64,000 bases of DNA from Winogradskyella bathintestinalis (GTDB taxonomy: Bacteria > Bacteroidota > Bacteroidia > Flavobacteriales > Flavobacteriaceae): positions 372,001 through 436,000 of the forward strand of contig NZ_JASDDK010000001.1 in assembly GCF_030407435.1 (NCBI RefSeq), written 5' to 3'. The notes beneath the pieces were generated by a model that worked only from the letters and a program-made list of their open reading frames with translations, was not told the DNA's origin and ran no database searches. Shown here one piece after another: positions 25,601-33,805 of the stretch. Positions within the stretch are counted from its first letter, which is position 1; every line of letters begins with the position of its first letter. Both the position numbers and the translations under genes were made by a program.

Positions 25601-28211
25601 AGCGGCAAAAATGTTGGTTTTTTCTACAGACAAAGAAAATTATAATGTTGGCGACACGGCAAAATTAACGTTCCCTTCGGGTTCGGAAGGACGTGCTTTG
25701 GTCAGTATAGAAAATGGTTCGGAAGTGTTGCAACACCAATGGGTAAAAACCAAACCTGGTGAAACCACGGTTGATATTCCGGTGACTTCAGAAATGGCAC
25801 CAAACGTATTTATTAATATTTCGTTATTGCAACCACATGCCATTACGTCCAACGATTTACCGATTCGATTGTATGGTGTGATTCCGATGATGGTTGAAGA
25901 CCCTTCGACCAAATTAGAACCTATAATTGACATGCCAGATAAAATTAGACCAGAGCAATCATACGAAATAAAAGTTTCTGAAAAGAACAACAAATCCATG
26001 ACCTATACTATTGCCGTTGTTGAAGAAGGCTTGTTGGATTTAACCCGATTTAAAACACCAAATGCTTGGGACAGTTTCTATGCTCGTGAAGCTTTAGGTG
26101 TAAAAACTTGGGATATTTTTGATGATGTTATTGGAGCATATTCGGGAAGTATTGACCAAGTTTTTGCGATTGGTGGCGACGGAAATGCTGCTGGAGGAAA
26201 GAACAAAAAAGCCAATCGTTTTAAACCTGTTGTGACTTATTTAGGTCCTTTCCTTTTAGGTGAAGGCAAAACGAAAACGCATCAACTCAAAATGCCAAAT
26301 TATATTGGTGCAGTGAGAGCAATGGTTGTTGCTGGTAACAATGCCTCGGAAGCTTATGGAAGTACGGACAAATCGGTGCAGGTAAAACAACCATTGATGG
26401 TCTTGGCAACCTTACCTCGAAAATTGAGTCCTGGCGAAAAAGTAACACTTCCTGTGACGGTTTTTGCCATGGAAAATAAAGTGAAAAACGTCAACTTATC
26501 CTTAAAACTAAGTGATGGAATTACGGTAAAAGGCGAATCGTCCCAATCCCTTAAATTCGATAAACCAGATGAAAAAATGGTCTATTTTGAATTGGACGTC
26601 ACCAAAGCCAAAGGCATAAATACCGTTGAAGTCATTGCCACAGGAAACGGAGAAAAATCCACCTACAAAGTAGAAATTGATGTGGAAAATCCAAATCCGT
26701 TTACCTCTAAAGTCAGTGACCATGAACTTGAAGCAAATGCAGAACAAACTGTTAACGTAACGACGTTTGGTGTAGCAGGAACAAATTCGGCAACGGTAGA
26801 ATTTTCAACCATGCCACCAATGGATTTCACACGTCGATTACAGTATTTAATTCGTTATCCTCATGGTTGTTTGGAGCAAACGACTTCTGGTGTATTTCCG
26901 CAATTATTCTTGGCTGATATTTTTGATTTAACCGCGAAGAAAAAGAAAGAAGTTCAAAATAATATTGAAAGTGGCATTAAACGTTTGGGGAATTTCCAAC
27001 AACCAAATGGAGGCATGAGCTATTGGATGGGAGAACGAACAGCCAACGATTGGAGCACCAGTTATGCTGGTCATTTTATGATTGAAGCTGAGAAAAAAGG
27101 CTTTGTATTGCCTTTAACATTCAAAAGCAATTGGATTGCCTACCAAAAACAAGCGTCTCGAAATTGGAGGCCAAGTTATCGTGTGTATCATTCCGATTTA
27201 GCACAAGCCTATCGTTTATATACTTTGGCTTTAGCTGGAAGTCCAGATTTAGCAAGCATGAACCGTTTGCGGGAGTTTGATGAAATTTCAAACGAAGCCA
27301 AATGGCGATTGGCAGCGGCTTATGCCTTAGCAGGACAGAAAGAAGCAAGTGATGCCATTTCCAAAACCGCAAATATCGATTTTCAACCACCAAAATCCAA
27401 TTATTACACTTACGGTTCGGTGGACAGAAATAGAGCGATGGCTTTAGAAACCATGATTATCACAGGAAATCCTAAAGCTAGGGATTTAGCTAAAACCATT
27501 GCCAAAGATTTATCGAGTGACCAATGGATGAGCACGCAAACTGCAGCGTATAGTTTATTGGCTATGGGGAAAATGGTCGTTAAAAACGGTGGAAAAGATT
27601 TAAAACTGTCTTACAGTATCAATGGAAAATCTGAAACTATCGACACCAAAAATGCCATTGCACAACGTGATATTCCTATTAAAGATGGCACCAACCAAAT
27701 TAAAATTAATAATGAAAAAGACAATTTGGTCTATGTGCGCGTAGTGAGTTCTGGAAAACTGAAATTGGGCGAAGAATTGGCGGAACATCGTGGGTTTACC
27801 ATTTCAACTGTTTACAAAGATTTACAAGGCAATAAAATAAATGTGTCCAACCTGAAACAAGGTCAAGATTTTGTGGCAACGGTTAGTATTTCGAACTTAA
27901 CACGAGATTATGTCCACGATGTGGCATTGACGCAAATTTTCCCATCGGGGTGGGATATTGTAAATACTAGATTTACGGCTTTTGGCGACACAACCGTAAG
28001 TCAAGCGAGATATACAGATATAAGGGATGACCGCGTCAATTTCTATTTCGATATGAATCCAAAAGGAAAACATGGCACCAAAACTTTTACCGTGTTATTG
28101 AATGCATCTTATTTAGGTACCTATTATTTACCAGGCTCGCAAGCCGAAGCCATGTATGATAATGATTATTTGGTACGGAATAAAGGGGAATGGATTACTG
28201 TTGAGAAATAA
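22638..28211 (+). CDS. Giant alpha-2-macroglobulin family lipoprotein
   Basis: The product has 1857 residues, a YfhM-like bacterial alpha-2-macroglobulin. The signal ends in a lipobox FAFSC (C19), so it is a membrane-anchored lipoprotein. Family parts in order are: Big-like N-terminal domains, MG repeats with the RGVYRPG-like sequence ERGVWRPGDSLF, the ANG2 region, and the thioester motif CLEQ at residues 1411-1414 within HGCLEQT, then the helical toroid. The intact thioester means it can trap proteases covalently. Residues about 455-515 are an odd Asp/Glu/Tyr-rich insert. The SH3 protein and pbpC follow, recalling the E. coli yfhM-pbpC pair that is thought to guard cells while peptidoglycan is repaired. 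Confidence 0.95.
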   Translation: MNISKHLVLLFILIFAFSCKDKPVETDNIIKFRDYISYTSSGLVSVADPIKISLSDTVNGWEIDKSLPSELIKITPHVQGELKAMNNHSLLFTPDEHLEPATEYTVNVALNEIYKSIPKEYKDYTFQFKTITPSFNITTQNLQSYSKEWQYMFAQLRSADVISLENAKKLVTASQDSKVLNLVWNETNTTSKFFEFKIDSINRLVEDSKIDVKWDGDAINADNEGENFISIPGKNNFTIVNTEVVQSPEQFLSLNFSDPLVKQQNFAGLVSLQGVKNPKYIVDGNVLRVYPDSKLVGGIQVDVFKGIKNTYGYKLKKPFSELVTFEELKPEVRLVSNGSILPNSKNLKFNFEAVNLSKVDVRTIKIYEDNVLQFLQDYNITSGDQYAIKKVGRRIAKETITLIQEKNQNTGKWKAYSIDLSNYLKADPGAIYRVELSFKKSYSLYDCASNAETTNVDQDDYYDDYYGEDYYATEELSEEEENYREELYWDNLNYSYRNTNYRWRDRDNPCTDSYYNYGNRKVSQNLISSDLGVIAKQGNDNNYLFAVTNILNTSPESGTKITLYNYQQQELADGITNKEGIIKIDAKNRAAFAIATKGSNVSYIKLHDGMSLSLSKFDVSGSRLKRGLKGYIYAERGVWRPGDSLFLTFMLNDKANKLPKRHPVKLEITDPVGKLVYRKVSTDNINNFYDFTVTTSSDYKTGNYNAKVSVGGATFSKSLKIETVKPNRLKIKIDFENEILTNNEPLQGDLNVTWLHGAPAKNLKAEIKAKFTSTYTSFKGYKNFVFNDPTRTFSSEETNVFEGNLDADGNAKINQKLNIGKNAPGMLNAQFLVRAFENGGDFSLDAFTMPYAPYESFVGLQSPKGNNYGSYFTDENHTFDVATVTAEGKPIKREKLEVKVYKIEWRWWWNSSYDNLSSYVSSNYHRPVQSFSVNTDANGKANFKLKIPEDERGRYLIRVVDPVSGHATGRTAYFYKNWWSTNPSGDKEAAKMLVFSTDKENYNVGDTAKLTFPSGSEGRALVSIENGSEVLQHQWVKTKPGETTVDIPVTSEMAPNVFINISLLQPHAITSNDLPIRLYGVIPMMVEDPSTKLEPIIDMPDKIRPEQSYEIKVSEKNNKSMTYTIAVVEEGLLDLTRFKTPNAWDSFYAREALGVKTWDIFDDVIGAYSGSIDQVFAIGGDGNAAGGKNKKANRFKPVVTYLGPFLLGEGKTKTHQLKMPNYIGAVRAMVVAGNNASEAYGSTDKSVQVKQPLMVLATLPRKLSPGEKVTLPVTVFAMENKVKNVNLSLKLSDGITVKGESSQSLKFDKPDEKMVYFELDVTKAKGINTVEVIATGNGEKSTYKVEIDVENPNPFTSKVSDHELEANAEQTVNVTTFGVAGTNSATVEFSTMPPMDFTRRLQYLIRYPHGCLEQTTSGVFPQLFLADIFDLTAKKKKEVQNNIESGIKRLGNFQQPNGGMSYWMGERTANDWSTSYAGHFMIEAEKKGFVLPLTFKSNWIAYQKQASRNWRPSYRVYHSDLAQAYRLYTLALAGSPDLASMNRLREFDEISNEAKWRLAAAYALAGQKEASDAISKTANIDFQPPKSNYYTYGSVDRNRAMALETMIITGNPKARDLAKTIAKDLSSDQWMSTQTAAYSLLAMGKMVVKNGGKDLKLSYSINGKSETIDTKNAIAQRDIPIKDGTNQIKINNEKDNLVYVRVVSSGKLKLGEELAEHRGFTISTVYKDLQGNKINVSNLKQGQDFVATVSISNLTRDYVHDVALTQIFPSGWDIVNTRFTAFGDTTVSQARYTDIRDDRVNFYFDMNPKGKHGTKTFTVLLNASYLGTYYLPGSQAEAMYDNDYLVRNKGEWITVEK

Positions 28212-28218
28212 TCACAGG

Positions 28219-28251
28219 AGACCTCAAAGGTTTTATAAACCTTTGAAGTCT
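28219..28251. repeat. Intergenic palindrome after the macroglobulin gene
   Basis: AGAC, c, TCAAAGGTTT, tata, AACCTTTGA, a, GTCT form a 33-base hairpin eight bases past the stop. The core AGGTTT..AAACCT is shared with the palindromes at 3040-3092 and 28351-28371. It has no long T tract, so it is as likely a dispersed repeat or mRNA stabiliser as a terminator. Confidence 0.6.
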
Positions 28252-28350
28252 ATATAACCAAAAAACAATACCTGCACTACAAGATCAGATACTAAATCAA
28301 GTTAAGTAGATGTCTTGCAGGAAAAGGAAATATTAAACTTTTTTAGACCC

Positions 28351-28371
28351 TTCAGGTTAGGAAAACCTGAA
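28351..28371. repeat. Second intergenic palindrome of the same family
   Basis: TTCAGGTT, aggaa, AACCTGAA lies 100 bases after the first. Its flanks ACTTTTTTAGACC and AAAAGTTT partly extend the stem. The paired AGGTT/AACCT core links it to the other copies. Confidence 0.55.
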
Positions 28372-28469
28372 AAGTTTGAATCAAGAAAAACAAACTAAAC
28401 AATAGCCGTCCGGAAGGCAAAAATCCTAAACATAAACCGCTAAAATGTTTAACCTTAAATTTAAAAATT

Positions 28470-29321
28470 ATGAACAATCTAAAACAGATTTTAGCGATCG
28501 GAATGTTACTATGTGCAACATTAGTAACAGCACAACAAAATGCTTACGTAGCAGCAGAAAGTGGATTATCACTTAGAGACCAACCCGATGTCAACGGCAA
28601 ATTGTTGACCAAACTAGCTTATGCAGAAGCCATTGGTGTCTTAGAAGAAACAGACATAAAACTCATCATTCTCGATGGTGGCAAAAAAGTAAGTGGTAAT
28701 TGGGTAAAAGTTGAAACCCGAAACCACATTGGGTACGTTTTTAACGGTTATTTGTCGGCAACAAAAATCTCTAAACCCATCCGATTGGATTTAGGTCAGT
28801 TGCATGTTGAAATAAAGAATTTAGCAACGAGCGATTACAAAAGAACACACGGTTTAAAAAAGCAAGATTCTACAACAATCCATGTAGAATTGGGTGCGAC
28901 ACCTGAAGGAAAACAAATCCTTCTTATTAACAATGACTACAAACACGTGAGCATTTTTCAAAGCTACGAAAACAGCATTTCATTTATGAGCTCGGATGCG
29001 CAATGTGATGCAAAAGATTGGAAACATTTTGATTCGGAATGGAAACCGTTAAAGCAAATTACATCCAATACTTTTCAAACTTTAACTTATACAGAAAACG
29101 ATTGGAAAAAGTTTATCGATATGTCAATGAACAATTTAAAAACAGAAATTATTCATCAGTGTGGGGAAGATTGGCTCAACTATTTCAAGACAATTAAAAA
29201 TTTAAAAGATCATCCCGTAGGAGTTGCCACAAACCGAGTATTTCTAAAAATCATCTTGACAGATTTTGAAAATAATATCACAGAAAAGGTAATTGAGTTT
29301 GATATTCCGCAAGGTTGTTAA
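28470..29321 (+). CDS. Exported SH3-domain protein between macroglobulin and pbpC
   Basis: The product has 283 residues with a signal peptide ending LVTAQ (about residue 22). It has a bacterial SH3-like domain (about 25-95; AESGLSLRDQPDVNGKLLTKL, then HIGYVFNGYL) and a C-terminal part of about 180 residues that I do not recognise. Three cysteines (two near the end in the HQCG and PQGC segments, one in the SDAQCD segment) could form a disulfide in the periplasm. Bacterial SH3 domains often bind cell wall or partner proteins. Position between an alpha-2-macroglobulin and a peptidoglycan synthase suggests an envelope role. The repeat region upstream separates it from the macroglobulin gene by 258 bases. 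Confidence 0.75.
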   Translation: MNNLKQILAIGMLLCATLVTAQQNAYVAAESGLSLRDQPDVNGKLLTKLAYAEAIGVLEETDIKLIILDGGKKVSGNWVKVETRNHIGYVFNGYLSATKISKPIRLDLGQLHVEIKNLATSDYKRTHGLKKQDSTTIHVELGATPEGKQILLINNDYKHVSIFQSYENSISFMSSDAQCDAKDWKHFDSEWKPLKQITSNTFQTLTYTENDWKKFIDMSMNNLKTEIIHQCGEDWLNYFKTIKNLKDHPVGVATNRVFLKIILTDFENNITEKVIEFDIPQGC

Positions 29322-29338
29322 TTGGAGTTTACACGTTT

Positions 29339-29403
29339 AAAGTCATCTCAAGGGAATAGTACTAAAAATAAACTTGGGAGGATTGTCTCCTTGAGGGGAC
29401 TTT
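29339..29403. repeat. Long imperfect inverted repeat before pbpC
   Basis: AAAGTC, at, CTCAAGG pairs with CCTTGAG, gg, GACTTT across about 35 bases. The right arm (TCTCCTTGAGGGGACTTTAGG) looks like G-rich intergenic palindromes found, from memory, in many Flavobacteriia. It may terminate the SH3 gene transcript or be a dispersed repeat relic. Confidence 0.5.
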
Positions 29404-29509
29404 AGGTGTGTTAATTTTAATGACCATGAAGGATAGGTAAAAAAGAGGTAGAAGCGCAAGCTACAAACAGATGGCATCGTTGGGTTAGCAATGATTTTTA
29501 ATTAAGATT

Positions 29510-31858
29510 TTGAAATTTATAAACTACATAAAACGCAACAAGATAAAATCGGCAATAGTCGTTGTACTCATTGTTGCGTATTATTTTTGTTTACCACAAA
29601 AATTATTCAAGGATCCCAACGCAACAGTTATAACTAGTGAATCTGATGAATTATTAGGAGCCTTGATTGCTGAGGATGGTCAATGGAGATTTCCTGCCAG
29701 TGATAGTATTCCTGCTAAATTCAAGGCTTGCATTCTTCAATTTGAAGACGAATATTTCTATACGCATCCGGGGTTTAATCCGGTTTCAATTTTTAAGGCT
29801 TTAAAAAGTAATTTAAATTCAGGGAATGTTAAACGTGGTGGCAGCACCATAACCCAACAAGTAATACGCTTATCCCGAAAAGGACAATCACGGACCTATT
29901 TCGAAAAAGTTAAGGAGATTATTCTTGCGACTCGTTTAGAGTTTCGATTATCTAAAAATGCTATTTTAAATCTTTATGCAAGTTATGCACCATTTGGCGG
30001 TAATGTTGTTGGTATTGATGCCGCTTCATGGAGGTATTTTAATCGTGATGCGTCAAATCTATCTTGGGCCGAAAGTGCCACCTTAGCTGTTTTGCCAAAT
30101 ACACCTAGTTTAATATATCCTGGGAAAAATCAACAACAATTATTAGAAAAGCGTAACTGGCTATTAAAAAAATTGCTTAAAAACGGCATTATAGATGAAT
30201 TAACTTATGAGTTATCAATAGTCGAAGATTTACCACAAAAACCCTATCCATTACCACAAATAGCACCTCATTTACTTCAAAAAATTGCTAAAAAACACCG
30301 CGGAGAGCGTATAAAGACAACAGTTAAAATAGGGTTACAAGAACAAACCAACAGAATCGTTAAACAACATTACCAGCGATTAAAGCAAAATGAAATCTAT
30401 AATATTTCCGTATTAGTATTAGGTGTAAAGACGAGGGAAGTTCTGACATATATTGGTAATTCTCCAACAGATAAATCCCATCAAAATAGTGTGGATATTA
30501 TTGACAAACCAAGAAGCACGGGTAGTATTTTAAAGCCATTTTTGTATGCTTCGATGCTCGATGCTGGTGATTTATTGCCCAATGCTTTAGTCGCAGATGT
30601 CCCAACACAATTTGGAAATTACCAACCCGAAAACTTCAACAAGTCTTATGATGGAGCTGTGTTTGCCAATGAAGCTTTATCGCGCTCGCTTAACGTGCCG
30701 GCTGTGCGCATGCTTCAAGAGTTTGGCTTAGATAGATTTTATCATTACTTAAAACAGTTAGGACTTAAAGATTTAAAACACGATGCTAGCTATTACGGGT
30801 TGTCGTTAGCGCTAGGTGGAGCAGAAAGCAATCTTTGGGATTTGTGCAAAAGTTATGCGGGTATGGCTTCAACTTTAAATCATTTTAATGCAAATTCAAG
30901 CCAGTATTTTACTAACGAATTTTGTCAACCGATTTACAATTCAAACGAAAGTATTGACTTCGGACAACTTAGAAATGAAAAAGAAATTTTTGATGCGGCT
31001 TCCATCTTTCTCACTTTTGAAAGTATGAAGCAAGTGAACCGACCAGAAGGTGATGACAGCTGGGAGTTTTATGATTCTTCGCAAGAAGTAGCCTGGAAAA
31101 CAGGGACAAGTTTCGGTTTTAGAGACGCATGGGCCATTGGTATCACAAAAGATTATGTGGTTGGAGTTTGGGTTGGCAATGCTGATGGTGAAGGCCGACC
31201 TGGTTTGGTGGGTGTACAAACCGCTGCACCTATATTATTCGATGTGTTCGATTTATTACCAAAAAGTACTTGGTTCAATCCACCGTATGATGAAATGATA
31301 AACGTAAATATTTGCAAGAAAAGCGGCTATAGAGCGTCTACGATATGCGATGATACTGAAATGCGATTTATTCAAGCCAGCGGAAAAAAAACAGCACCTT
31401 GCCCTTATCATAAAATAGTACATTTAGATGCCACAGAGCAGTTTCAGGTAAATTCGACTTGCGAATCGATTTCAAAAATTAATAGTACACCATTGTTTGT
31501 ATTGCCACCTTTACAGGCTTATTATTTTAAAAATAAAAATCCATTTTACAAATCTATACCTCCATATCGAAGTGACTGTGCCGAAACCACTGAAGTTGCC
31601 ATGGAATTTATCTATCCCAACCAACAAAGCACTATTTTTTTACCTAAGGATTTTGATGGTAACACCAATAATTTGGTGCTTAAAGTAGCGCACTCAAAAC
31701 CAGAATTAGAACTCTATTGGTATGTTGATAATCAATTTATTGGTAGCACTAAAGATATTCATGATATGGCTGTTTTGCCAAGTTCTGGAGATCATACAAT
31801 TACGGTTATGGATGAATTAGGTAATGTCTTAAAACATAACATTACAATTACTGAATAA
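29510..31858 (+). CDS. pbpC: Penicillin-binding protein 1C
   Basis: The product is a 782-residue bifunctional peptidoglycan synthase anchored by one N-terminal helix (about 12-30). The GT51 glycosyltransferase domain has the catalytic Glu E79 in FEDEYFYTHPGF and the GGSTITQQ motif. The transpeptidase domain has S339-I-L-K342 (SxxK), S393-L-N395 (SxN) and K530-T-G (KTG). A C-terminal BiPBP domain of about 90 residues ends the protein, as in E. coli PBP1C. The start is a TTG at 29510; no ATG lies nearby in frame and the N-terminus KFINYIKRNKIK is a normal cytoplasmic end. It acts at the periplasmic face of the inner membrane. Confidence 0.95.
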   Translation: MKFINYIKRNKIKSAIVVVLIVAYYFCLPQKLFKDPNATVITSESDELLGALIAEDGQWRFPASDSIPAKFKACILQFEDEYFYTHPGFNPVSIFKALKSNLNSGNVKRGGSTITQQVIRLSRKGQSRTYFEKVKEIILATRLEFRLSKNAILNLYASYAPFGGNVVGIDAASWRYFNRDASNLSWAESATLAVLPNTPSLIYPGKNQQQLLEKRNWLLKKLLKNGIIDELTYELSIVEDLPQKPYPLPQIAPHLLQKIAKKHRGERIKTTVKIGLQEQTNRIVKQHYQRLKQNEIYNISVLVLGVKTREVLTYIGNSPTDKSHQNSVDIIDKPRSTGSILKPFLYASMLDAGDLLPNALVADVPTQFGNYQPENFNKSYDGAVFANEALSRSLNVPAVRMLQEFGLDRFYHYLKQLGLKDLKHDASYYGLSLALGGAESNLWDLCKSYAGMASTLNHFNANSSQYFTNEFCQPIYNSNESIDFGQLRNEKEIFDAASIFLTFESMKQVNRPEGDDSWEFYDSSQEVAWKTGTSFGFRDAWAIGITKDYVVGVWVGNADGEGRPGLVGVQTAAPILFDVFDLLPKSTWFNPPYDEMINVNICKKSGYRASTICDDTEMRFIQASGKKTAPCPYHKIVHLDATEQFQVNSTCESISKINSTPLFVLPPLQAYYFKNKNPFYKSIPPYRSDCAETTEVAMEFIYPNQQSTIFLPKDFDGNTNNLVLKVAHSKPELELYWYVDNQFIGSTKDIHDMAVLPSSGDHTITVMDELGNVLKHNITITE

Positions 31859-32040
31859 ATATCACAATTTAAGTAATGTATTTTTTTATAGCGCTACTAA
31901 ATAAGGCAACTAATTAGTTTCGATTTCAAAGTAGTCATTTAAGATTAAAATTGGAGCTTTTACTATGATGATAAGATAGAAATGCTACTTACTTTATATA
32001 ATACTTGTTGGCACAACAATAACAATCAAAGGTAAATTCC

Positions 32041-32048
32041 TATTTTTG
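32041..32048 (+). promoter_or_regulatory. Candidate -7 box for the 32073 gene
   Basis: TATTTTTG matches TAnnTTTG exactly, 24 bases before the ATG. The nearest TTG lies 30 bases upstream, beyond the usual spacing. Confidence 0.4.
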
Positions 32049-32072
32049 CAGAAATAAATCAACTTATTAATT

Positions 32073-32510
32073 ATGGAAATTGTTCAGTTTATACATTCAA
32101 AATGGGCTTATTTAGTACTTATAGTATTAGTATTAGCTACGTTTAACGCTCTTATAAAATTCTTTGGAGATAAGGAATTTGATGCTAAGGATTTTAGGAT
32201 TTCGTTATTCGCATTAATAACCATGCACATCCAATTATTGATTGGTATTGTTTTGTTTTTAATGAAGGATTACTTTTCAACTATAGAGCAAGTTGGTGGT
32301 ATGGGAGAAATGATGAAGAATTCGGGATTAAGAAATTTAATTATAGAGCACCCTTTAACTATGATAATTGCGGTAGTATTGGTTACTGTGGGATATTCAA
32401 AACATAAAAAGAAACTGACTTCTAAACCAAAATTTAAACTATTGGCTATTTTTTATAGTCTTGCTTTAATTTTAGTATTGGCTAAAATTCCATGGAATCT
32501 TTGGTTCTAA
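32073..32510 (+). CDS. Four-helix membrane protein, cytochrome b-like
   Basis: The product is a 145-residue inner-membrane protein with four hydrophobic helices at about 12-28, 45-65, 92-108 and 122-140. Histidines at the ends of helices (HSK near residue 8, MHIQ near 52, EHPLT near 93, YSKHKKK after helix 3) resemble small cytochrome b-like proteins of Flavobacteria. No domain is certain. It is a single gene with its own promoter box and terminator. It could equally be a structural membrane protein; a heme role is a guess from the histidines. Confidence 0.65.
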   Translation: MEIVQFIHSKWAYLVLIVLVLATFNALIKFFGDKEFDAKDFRISLFALITMHIQLLIGIVLFLMKDYFSTIEQVGGMGEMMKNSGLRNLIIEHPLTMIIAVVLVTVGYSKHKKKLTSKPKFKLLAIFYSLALILVLAKIPWNLWF

Positions 32511-32526
32511 ACTTTAAATAAATCAC

Positions 32527-32565
32527 AAAAAAAGCGTTTCGACAAATATCGAAACGCTTTTTTTT
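32527..32565. terminator. Two-way terminator between convergent genes
   Basis: AAAAAAGCGTTTCGA and TCGAAACGCTTTTTTTT flank an AT-rich loop. The stem is GC-anchored with A and T tracts on both sides, so it can end both the 32073 gene and the minus-strand enzyme gene. Confidence 0.9.
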
Positions 32566-32607
32566 ACATCTTAAATTTAAGGTTAAACTTTTTGTATTGG
32601 AATTGTC

Positions 32608-33666
32608 TTATTCCACTTCTTTTATTAGATAAATATACACCGGAAAGTGATCACTATATCCACCAGAAAACCCACCGTAATCATAACTTCTAAAAGGGTA
32701 ACCTTTAAATCGACCTTCCTTATTGGTTAAATAAGACTTGTTAAAAATTCCAGCTTTATAGAATCTAAATGATGAATAATCCTTTTCTAAAAACGGCTGT
32801 GTAAATAAAATCATATCGAACAAACTCCAAGAATCTCTATATCCAGTTGTTCCTAAGCCCATTTTTTTAAACTGATCCTCATAAGGATTATAAATACCTT
32901 TTAACTTTACGCGCTCTTTATCTGATTCCGTTTTTAATTCTTTCTTCATACTATCATTTGTAGGGTTGTCATTAAAATCTCCCATGGTAATGATTTTAGC
33001 GTACGGATCAATAGATTGTAACGAATCAATAATACGTTTATTTAATTTACCGGCTGCAACACGTTTAAATCGGCTTCTTGCTTCGCCTCCACTTCTAGAC
33101 GGCCAGTGATTAACAATGACATGAATTAAATCTCCTTCTAATTCTCCACTTACCAATAATTGATCTCTTGTATACACACGTTTTCTTGAGGAGTCATCAT
33201 AAATTAGCAATTCATGAGAACTTGTTTCAATTGGTTTAAATAGTGATTTTTGATACAATAGAGCGACGTCAATTCCTCTTTTATCTGGAGAATCAAAGTG
33301 AATAATACCATAATCTTTATTTAATAACTGAGAATCATTTACCAAGTCTACAAGTACTTGGCGGTTTTCAACCTCCGAAACACCAATAATTACAGGAGTA
33401 TTATTTGTATCGTCATAGCCAATATCTGAAACGACCTTAGCCATATTTTTCACTTTTTTCTCATAAACCTCTGCTCTTATGGATGCATTCATCTCCATTA
33501 TAGGGCTTGCCTCATCATACTTAGTGGTATCATTAATAGTATCAAATAAGTTCTCCACGTTGTAAAACGCTACAGTATGAATTTTATACTTTTTCTTTTC
33601 TTGTGCATTTATACTTATAAATGCTAATACAAATATGATAATTAAACTGTGTCTTATATTTTTCAT
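32608..33666 (-). CDS. Exported endonuclease/exonuclease/phosphatase-fold enzyme
   Basis: The product has 352 residues with a signal peptide (to about 22). The EEP catalytic core is clear: Asn and Glu in FYNVENLFDT, Glu in VSEVENRQVL, His in NHWPSRSGG, Asp/Asn in MGDFNDNPTND, and SDH in GYSDHFPVYIY. This fold covers nucleases, phosphodiesterases and sphingomyelinases; the longer bacterial exported type is often an extracellular nuclease. It is divergent from a TonB-dependent receptor and its DUF5689 lipoprotein, which suggests that it breaks down a substrate whose product the receptor imports. Nucleic acid is the leading guess. Confidence 0.88.
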   Translation of the reverse strand: MKNIRHSLIIIFVLAFISINAQEKKKYKIHTVAFYNVENLFDTINDTTKYDEASPIMEMNASIRAEVYEKKVKNMAKVVSDIGYDDTNNTPVIIGVSEVENRQVLVDLVNDSQLLNKDYGIIHFDSPDKRGIDVALLYQKSLFKPIETSSHELLIYDDSSRKRVYTRDQLLVSGELEGDLIHVIVNHWPSRSGGEARSRFKRVAAGKLNKRIIDSLQSIDPYAKIITMGDFNDNPTNDSMKKELKTESDKERVKLKGIYNPYEDQFKKMGLGTTGYRDSWSLFDMILFTQPFLEKDYSSFRFYKAGIFNKSYLTNKEGRFKGYPFRSYDYGGFSGGYSDHFPVYIYLIKEVE

Positions 33667-33739
33667 TTAAAAGATGTTATGTTAACATTAATTACTTTAC
33701 AAATCTTGAGCCAAAAGTATATATTTATTATAAATAATG

Positions 33740-33747
33740 TAAATTTG
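33740..33747 (+). promoter_or_regulatory. Candidate -7 box for the TonB-dependent receptor
   Basis: TAAATTTG matches TAnnTTTG and leaves a 58-base leader before the receptor ATG. The only TTG upstream lies 31 bases away, too far for the standard -33 element, so the assignment is moderate. Confidence 0.45.
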
Positions 33748-33805
33748 CACGCTTTAAATAACATTATTATTTATTGTACAAGGCGTATTAACTTTAAAAT
33801 TAGGT

